Below, piece by piece: positions 28,301 to 34,483 of a DNA stretch of 34,483 nt. Under the pieces are notes generated by a model, which saw only the letters and a list, made by a program, of their open reading frames with translations, did no database searches and was not told the DNA's origin. Both the position numbers and the translations under genes were made by a program. The number at the start of each line of letters is the position of its first letter. Position 1 is the first letter of the stretch. This stretch comes from Stentor coeruleus. Lineage: Eukaryota; Ciliophora; Heterotrichea; Heterotrichida; Stentoridae. The stretch is from the NCBI GenBank assembly GCA_001970955.1, contig MPUH01000796.1, positions 1 through 34,483 of the forward strand, written 5' to 3'.

Positions 28301-31003
28301 CTATTCTAAACAATTCTGCATCATTTTCGCTTTGTTAAGTTCTGTGCCTATCAAACTTTCTTTTGCACTTCTTAATTCCTTAGAAAAAATCTCACTTTCA
28401 CTAACAAGTTTAGATAACCCTTGCCGTTTTGACCAGATTTTTCTTAGGTTATGATAGCATTTTTCTACACTTTTACATCTGAATTTCGATGTAAATCGCT
28501 CATAAAACTCCACTTCAGCCCATATTTGGTTAACTTCTCGCTCATCTAAAGACCTATGATTTTTTTGTATAACTTTTCTTATAAGATCTCCAATTTCTTC
28601 AATCATAGCATTAATAATAAGGGATTTTAAATGAGGGGATTTCCTATTTAGTTCATGAGAAATTTTGACTAATTTCCCAAGTACTACAAAAATATAGCTC
28701 CTCAGTTCTTTCATTTCTTTTTTCTCAGCTAAAAGGTGTTTGTATATGATATTTGCATCTATTCCAATAATTTCTTCATTATAAGTTATCCCTTCATCTA
28801 TAACTTTAAAGATTTTCGCTGATTTAGTTTCAATAAAAAATTTTTTTAGAGCTTCAGAAAACTGTGAGACTTGGTTTATAGCATCCTAAATAATTCTTAC
28901 ATTTAAAGCATCTATTCCTTGAGTAGGGATTTCTGTTGAAAGCAAGTTTTTTAATGTTTCTGTAGCTTCAGGGAAGACTTTACGAAGAAGATATTCTGTA
29001 TTACTAAGGCTTAATAATGTCCTTTGTGCTTTGCTAACTTGTTCATTTACTGCTGCAGTTGAGTTTAGTGCAGCTTTCATTGCTTGTAACAAAGCTAAAG
29101 AACAATATCCAACACCTTCTGCTATATGCCCAACTATATTTTCTTGAAAACAAGGAAGTTTTTCTTTTAAATTACTTATTGCTGAAAAAATTATACACTC
29201 AAAAATCCTTGGAATGCATGTCCCATGTTTATTTTCAAAATCTTTGCTCCAAATCTCATCTTTCCATAATTCAGTTATATCAAGGTGTAAAATATGGAAT
29301 TTGGTTTTTACAACACTTATAGTAAAATCCTCACAAAATGTTAAAAAAGATGGGACTTGAAGGATTAAAACGATTTTTTTTATTTGAACACTGATTTCGT
29401 CTATAGATATTAGTCTTATGGGTTCATCTGGATCATCTTGGAAAAAACTCATGTTAAGTTTTTTAATTAGAATATTAGCGATTTTCATCATTTTCCTTTT
29501 GATTTTCTTACCTGGAGACTGAGTAGCTAACTTGCAGACTATTTCTATATACACATAAACTTTTTCTAAAATCCGAATTATAATATTTTCTACAGCGATT
29601 TGTTTGAGTTTTATATCTGAAGAGTTTTCTTCAGATTCTTTTATAAGCCATGGGAGTTCATGTTGCCTATCAATTCTAGTCCACATGTTTTCTAAATATG
29701 AGTCTATTACTTCATATAAAACTTGAACAACATCAGATTTCGCATCACCTCGTGGTTCTAGGATACTTAAATTACTTATAGCTTTGTTTACTGCTTCAAA
29801 AGTTATACGTTTATTCTTACGGATTTCTTGCAATATAAAAGTTTTTACTGATGAGATAATCACATCAAGGTTCTTGACAACTTTAGAAAACACAGGCAAA
29901 TGGGCATATGTTTTAATAATAACAACATGTTTCTGATAAGCATCAATAACAGAATCGATATCCGCTCTAGACAAATGTGCTTGTAAAGTATTTGGTAGTT
30001 TAAAAAGATAACTATATTTACTTGTCAATTGAATAAGTCGTTTAATTCTTTCCATTTCAGCTCTTTGTTTTAATAATGGGGATAAATATGAGCTTTCTGA
30101 AGTTTCACTATCATATAAAATTTTTTGTGCATGAAAAGCTGGTCCAGATGTTAATTGTATGCTGATATTCGCTTTGAGATCTTCAAAAAATCCTCGTGTT
30201 TCACCGAAAATTATAGAGTTTTCTGAGATGATTTTTGCCATAGCATTTTGTTTCATTGTATGAGTTTTTCGTAGATTTTCAAGAGCTTTAGGGAAATCTG
30301 CTGGGTTTATAATCCCATGACCTTTTTCTATATAAATAGCTGGTTTAAAGTGTGGAGAACTTATGTCAAGTTGGTCGATGACTATTGCAGATACTGTGCC
30401 TGGGATTGTTATGTAGGGTTTTATTCCTAGAATGTCTGTGATACTTTTTGGCTTTTCTTTGGATTCCATTAGTTTTTCTAAGGCCTCGTCTTTTTGCTTG
30501 CTTGCCCATCCGAGGAACCTGTCGCGGAAATTCTTCCGCGAGATTAGGATTTCTGGTGTGATAGTTGGCTTGACTTTATTTATTTTAAAGCACAGTATAT
30601 AAATAGCAAAGGACTTGCTTGAATCTGCAGCTTTGAAATGCTTGTCAATTTTCATCTGTTGAACTATTAATCTATCTAATGTTTGAAGTATCTGCGTACA
30701 TTCTTGACGCCATTCTGCTTAAAAAATACTTGGCACGTTAAGAATTTTAACAATGAGCTGAAGCGCATAATGTGAAGAATTTTTCAAACTTTTCCTTATG
30801 CGATTTTCTCCACCCATAGACTGCATAAGTCCTTTCATCCCTTCTAACCCTAAAAGTAAAATCTGCAAGTCTTTATAAGCAAGTGCAGGAAGGGATTGGC
30901 CAAAGAGAAAGTCTTCAAGAACTTCTAAAGCTCGCATTTTCTTACCTCTTGCATGTAAATTTAGCATCCCCACGAGCTCTCTGATTGAATCGTAGTTGCT
31001 CAT
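28301..31003 (-). CDS. SEC5: Exocyst subunit Sec5 (EXOC2)-like, three exons (890 aa)
   Basis: Complement of join 28301-28885, 28901-30714 and 30730-31003; 2,673 nt, 890 aa, stop TAG, close to the usual Sec5 length of about 900. Sec5 is an exocyst subunit that tethers secretory vesicles to the plasma membrane. The best match is the family's N-terminal core: ISSPHFKPAIYIEKGHG and ALENLRKTH (~225-265) followed by a helical run. Then comes the Sec5-type PLLKQRAEMERIKRLIQ...LFKLPNTLQAHLSRADIDSVIDAYQK block (~305-350). The rest is helical rod. The first ~200 residues, including the region cut by the first intron, do not resemble the animal TIG domain. Both introns remove in-frame stops and leave one frame. 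Assignment is from pattern memory, so 'exocyst rod subunit' is firmer than 'Sec5'. Confidence 0.72.
28886..28900 (-). other. 15-nt spliceosomal intron
   Basis: Minus-strand gtaagaattatttag, phase 0, ends in an in-frame TAG. Removal extends the Sec5-like frame by 195 codons. A at position 10. Confidence 0.88.
30715..30729 (-). other. 15-nt spliceosomal intron
   Basis: Minus-strand gtattttttaagcag. It contains a TAA. Excision joins GTG CCA A to AA TGG CGT. A at position 10; ends CAG. Confidence 0.86.
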
Positions 31004-31290
31004 TATTATACATGGTAATTAAGTAAATTTTAAAACTCTTTGAGATGATAGATTTATGATTGATGATTTATATATGATAAAATATTATAAATTATTATGT
31101 TAATAAAAGAAGATATAAGTTAAGGTATATGTAAAAAAAAATAGATTTTGGATATGAGGAAATAAGGATTATATAATTATAGATTAAAGTTAAAATATAA
31201 ATGTTAAGAGGATTTTCATATAAATTATATTGAAGTGGTAAAAAAAATTTGGGAAATATAAGAAAATAAGGTTAAAGGAAAAGGGGTAGG

Positions 31291-31296
31291 AAAAAA
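31291..31296 (-). terminator. RNA polymerase III T-run
   Basis: Six T on the minus strand, two bases beyond the 3' end of the tRNA. This is the usual pol III stop signal. Confidence 0.75.
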
Positions 31297-31298
31297 GT

Positions 31299-31370
31299 GC
31301 GGCTTGTGAGGCTCGAACTCACGACCTCGAGATTATGAGACTCGCGCTCTACCGACTGAGCCAAAGCCGC
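31299..31370 (-). tRNA. tRNA-Met (CAT), elongator
   Basis: 72-nt complete cloverleaf on the minus strand without intron. The acceptor stem GCGGCTT pairs with AAGCCGC. D arm is GCTC-AGTCGGTA-GAGC and the anticodon loop is CTCATAA with CAT at 34-36. T arm is GTGAG-TTCGAGC-CTCAC. The G1:C72 pair and ordinary TTCGAGC loop mark it as elongator, not initiator. The T:T pair closing the anticodon stem is also seen in other eukaryotic elongator tRNA-Met. CCA is not encoded, as expected. The D- and T-arm sequences serve as internal A and B boxes. Confidence 0.96.
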
Positions 31371-31828
31371 TGAACTATTTGTAGGAGAGTGATATATGTA
31401 CTAAAGCACTTATGGTATTTAAAAGGTTATTTTTGTGTGAGAAGATTCGGATATTTTTTGTTTTTTATAAGATTATCATATAAATTGTGTGATAAATTTT
31501 TATGAAATACAGGTGATTTAATTAGAAAATCAAGTATTTAAATGACTATTAAAAATAACAATACTGGTAAGGATATATTTTTTATGATAAGCAATAGTTT
31601 TTATATAAAAATTTAATCATCCATATCTAGATTTTGCTAAATTTAAACTCAATTATTTGATTTATTTTTTTATAAGAACAGCAGTTTCTGAGTATTTCAT
31701 GCTGAAAAGGGAAACAATTTTCCTTATAAATTCAATAATTATTTTTTTTACTTAAAAATTCTAAATGACTTGAAATGAGTTTATAAATAATTAGCACTTT
31801 AATTGTTTATGAAAATATATAGTAAAAT
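31371..31828. other. Intergenic, no gene seen
   Basis: About 460 bp of AT-rich sequence between the tRNA 5' end and the next plus-strand gene. No open frame or repeat recognised. Promoter of the 31829 gene is expected at the right end. Confidence 0.5.
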
Positions 31829-32701
31829 ATGGCAAGCCCTAGGTATGTGAACCCTACCATAAGTACTACGTTATATGAATTTACAAACAGAGAACAAGAT
31901 CTCATACGTCAAGCTTTTAATTCAAAAAATTACACCTACATATATAAACTTCCAACTAAATTTTCTCCTTCTCGTGTATCAGAATCAATAAAATCTGTTA
32001 CTGAAGACAGAGTTAAAACACGCTTTTCAAGTGTTCCAAAAAAACTTTCAAGCCCAGAATGGATGCCAGATGCTTACGAAAACTTAAAGAAAAAATGTTT
32101 TCAAGATCTTACTGATTCGATAAAAAAACAAAGGGAAATAAGCCCAACTGATTTTAAAAGAGCTGGGAATTGCAAAAAGCTAAAATACGAAAGTATAGAT
32201 GGGCAAATATTTAATTATAAAGAAGATAGTTTTAGTGCTGCAGAACAACAAGCAAATAGAATAAAATGGTTAACAAACTCACACTGTATACAAAAAGAAT
32301 TTAAATCCCCTGTAAAAAGTTCATTTTCAATTGCAAAAAACAGAATTAAAGAAATTATTTCACTTATTCAAGGGAAAATTACAAAAGATTGGAAAGGTAT
32401 CCAGAGTTATATGAATACTTATCAAGAAAAAGATAATATTTTTCAAGACTCTGTTGAGAATAAAAAAGCTTTGCATAGTTATATGAATAATTTACAAGAA
32501 AAAGATAATGATGTACAAGAGTTTTCTTTGAAAAAAGTACTGAGTTCTTGGGGTTTAATAAGTGACTGTTTTATCATTCTAGTAGTATTTCAACTTCAAG
32601 AACTGGGAAGAGAAATCCAGGTGCATTCAAGTCTACTTTGTTTAATTTGTCTGATTCGATTAATTATTAGAATTGCTGATTATTTTATTGATATTTTATA
32701 G
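31829..32701 (+). CDS. Unknown basic protein, C-terminal frame doubtful (290 aa as written)
   Basis: Open frame from ATG to TAG. Residues 1-~245 are hydrophilic and basic, with a Tyr/Lys/Ser-rich start (YTYIYKLPTKFSPSR). Two copies of a 24-residue unit lie near 193-230: SYMNTYQEKDNIFQ and SYMNNLQEKDNDVQ, 72 bp apart. After about residue 245 the character changes abruptly to hydrophobic (SDCFIILVVFQ...SSLLCLICLIRLIIRIADYF), unlike the rest. In the same stretch another frame (from about 32575, ending TAG) reads basic/Ser-rich (SSSISTSRTGKRNPGAFKS), matching the style of the body. A one-base indel near 32570 is therefore possible; alternatively the tail is a genuine membrane anchor. No family recognised. 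Confidence 0.6.
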   Translation: MASPRYVNPTISTTLYEFTNREQDLIRQAFNSKNYTYIYKLPTKFSPSRVSESIKSVTEDRVKTRFSSVPKKLSSPEWMPDAYENLKKKCFQDLTDSIKKQREISPTDFKRAGNCKKLKYESIDGQIFNYKEDSFSAAEQQANRIKWLTNSHCIQKEFKSPVKSSFSIAKNRIKEIISLIQGKITKDWKGIQSYMNTYQEKDNIFQDSVENKKALHSYMNNLQEKDNDVQEFSLKKVLSSWGLISDCFIILVVFQLQELGREIQVHSSLLCLICLIRLIIRIADYFIDIL

Positions 32702-32809
32702 AAATAGTTATGCAGTTTTAGTATATTTGAAATGAGAATATAAGATATATGGTTTATAATAAGGGTTTTTTATGTTTTAAATAGAGATATTGATTGAAAT
32801 ATATAGTTT

Positions 32810-33554
32810 TTATAGATATGGCTTGCTAATTATAATCATATAATTTATTAATATATATACACTAATTCTTTTGTTATTAACAATTTTTCCTACTGAATAA
32901 ATCATTGCACCTAGAAAACTCATAAATATTACAAAAATAAATAAGAAATTTGGATTAAACAGCAGAAAATTGCAAAAAACACCTAAAACTCCTGCAAACA
33001 CAATCGCTAAGCAAAGCTCCCAAGTATGCGAATATGGAGAAAGTCCTAAACTCACATACTCTTCCACTGTAAAATACAAGACAATGTATATGAGATAGAA
33101 ATAATCAAGCATAACACACTTGCTTAAAAGACTTCAATGAAAAAACCCTCTTTTAGCATGCCTAATCTGTAATAAAAATAAAGCACTCATCAAATTAGCT
33201 ATAAAAAAAAATAAAAAACACAAATGCATCACTTGTCAAATCATTATACCCAGCAATAAGTGCTCCAAAACTTATCCCAGCAACTCCAACAAAACAAGTA
33301 TATTTATAAGGTTGTTTATTAAAAATTGTATCTATAAAAAAAATTTCAGAAGTTTATAGCTTACGTAAAGTTATATACATTAGTAGATTAACATATTTCA
33401 TACCTATACCACCAAATACTATATTTCCTATGCAATATATGCTGGATTAAAAAAGGATGATAAAAGATAGGTTTACTGTGTAGTTAGAGATTAAGGTCTT
33501 GCTACCGATATTCATCATTGTAGCTGCTATTCCGTTATTCCGTATAGGGCACAT
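32810..33554 (-). pseudogene. Broken nucleotide-sugar transporter (SLC35/TPT family) pseudogene
   Basis: Remnant of a ten-TM Golgi/ER nucleotide-sugar antiporter, SLC35D- or GDP-mannose-transporter-like. Reading from the ATG at 33554: an early TM with the SKTLISNYTVNL form of the family NKxLLxxY motif, then FGGIGMKYVNLLMYITLRK (family GTKxLNLPMYTxLRR), GALIAGYNDL (family GAxIAGxxDL), IANLMSALFLLQ, and C-terminal TM segments. The frame is broken by TAA at 33447-33449, TAA at 33354-33356, a one-base shift in the A9 run 33203-33211, and TGA at 33134-33136. None of these is bridged by an intron fitting the local rule. About 50 residues after TM1 and about 30 in the C-terminal transmembrane region appear missing. 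Only the last 100 codons stay open, and these alone would look like a small membrane protein. Confidence 0.75.
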
Positions 33555-34483
33555 AAGTGAATATCTTTCATATTATTTAGCAATTTTATGTTTTTTTTTT
33601 AGAAAGAATAGATGCTTTCTTTAGTGTGGAAAATAGTTTAATGTTAAGGAAAATGTTTTTAATTTGGTTGTGTTGCAATGATGAAGATTTTAATAAAAAT
33701 GAGATTATATATTGCATTTAGAGTGAATTTTTATGTAATGTCCGATTAAGGTTTTTTAAAAAGTAGTTTAGTAGGTAAGAAAAATAGCATATTTAAATAA
33801 ATTATATGTCCTGATTGAAATCGAAAAATCAGCTTTTAATATGCTTAAAGACTAGATTTATTATGCTATATTACTAATTATAATATGATTATACAACCAC
33901 AAAAATGAAATTTAAATATGAATAAACTTATTTTATTTATTTATAAGTATTATGAGATTGAATCTGTATAAACCAAACCCATTATATAAAATGATAAAGT
34001 GGTTGCAATTAAAAATAATTTTTTTTTTTGTGATTAAAATAGAAAGATATTCGAGATCTAAAGTTACTATAAAATATTCATTATAGTATTAAGATTGTTC
34101 TTATAAATCAAAGGCTAAAAATTTATTTGATTATCCAAATATCAAAATTGGTCTTTAGATATATGCTGCAAAATTCATCTAAAACTCTAAAAACTATAAA
34201 AAATACAACAATATAAGATTCTAATGATAACATATTATTCAATTAAATTTTATCATCATGATTATAATTTCAGAAATTCTCTAAAACTTTTGAAAAATAT
34301 CTGTTGTTTTAAAATATTTAAAGTGTGTTTTAAAACTTAATCAATTACTTATGCAAAAACTTTAGGTAATATATTAATGATATACTTATTTATAATTAGC
34401 TCTTCATATAAAGCTATAAATCCTTTACATATTGTAATACTCTATATGCTATAATAAATACATTACATATTTCTTTTATATAT
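33555..34483. other. Intergenic 3' flank, no gene seen
   Basis: More than 900 bp of very AT-rich sequence with scattered stops in all frames. No RNA gene, repeat array or telomeric sequence recognised. It is the longest empty stretch in the window and adjoins the pseudogene, so it may contain further decayed sequence. Confidence 0.5.

Noticed and set aside
33132-33146. 15-nt GT...AG on the minus strand spanning the TGA in the transporter relic
   Set aside because: It starts GTTTT, has T at position 10 and ends AAG, unlike every supported intron. The gene also has other breaks.
1-34483. A reassigned genetic code for this genome
   Set aside because: Intact genes end in TAA, TAG and TGA (TGA in the CK1-like kinase and DHHC genes), and their frames contain no in-frame stops apart from those removed by introns. 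The two loci with internal stops are better explained as decayed or non-coding.

Overview
This window looks like macronuclear DNA of a heterotrich ciliate, most probably Stentor or a close relative. The sequence shows very AT-rich, gene-dense eukaryotic DNA. Nine introns of only 15-16 nt interrupt otherwise continuous genes. TAA, TAG and TGA all serve as ordinary stop codons; TGA ends both the CK1-like kinase and the DHHC gene. Tiny 15/16-nt introns with the standard code are an established hallmark of Stentor. The species itself is inference. No telomere repeat, transposon, CRISPR array or bacterial-type signal is visible.

Layout. 1-2.3 kb: an unknown basic protein, a small Tim (twin CX3C) chaperone gene and a three-exon charged protein. 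2.7-6.8 kb: a coiled-coil protein and an N-terminal-motor kinesin, convergent with 3 bp between their stops. 7.4-11.3 kb: a degenerate EF-hand-like protein, a two-exon tandem-FHA protein and a CK1-family kinase with an altered catalytic loop. 11.5-16.5 kb: one XMAP215/Dis1/ch-TOG-family gene that looks like two ORFs only because a contig join (N at 13433) duplicates 57 bp; without the duplicate it is one 1,636-aa frame. 16.8-18.1 kb: a TPR protein, then an 800-bp stop-ridden tract. 18.9-22.7 kb: a small membrane protein, a PP2C phosphatase sharing a 30-bp divergent spacer with it, a four-TM protein and a secreted Cys-rich repeat protein. 23.3-25.6 kb: a two-exon coiled-coil protein and a phosducin-like protein. 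25.6-26.0 kb: two more N joins with unmerged overlaps. 26.4-31.0 kb: a DHHC palmitoyltransferase, a small basic protein and a three-exon exocyst Sec5-like gene. 31.3 kb: elongator tRNA-Met(CAT). 31.8-32.7 kb: an unknown protein whose C-terminal frame is doubtful. 32.8-33.6 kb: a broken nucleotide-sugar transporter pseudogene. The last 0.9 kb is empty.

Themes. Much of the content concerns microtubules and the large-cell cortex (kinesin, XMAP215, coiled-coil proteins), secretion and membranes (Sec5, DHHC enzyme, secreted protein), and phospho-signalling (CK1-like kinase, FHA protein, PP2C). The FHA protein and the PP2C both begin MG-x-C-like and may be acylated, i.e. potential clients of a DHHC enzyme. 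This is not an operon. Genes lie on both strands with very short spacers, so linkage is weak evidence for shared function.

The most useful results are the intron rule (GTA start, invariant A six bases from the 3' end), the repaired XMAP215 gene, the decayed transporter and the CK1-like kinase lacking the catalytic-loop Asn.
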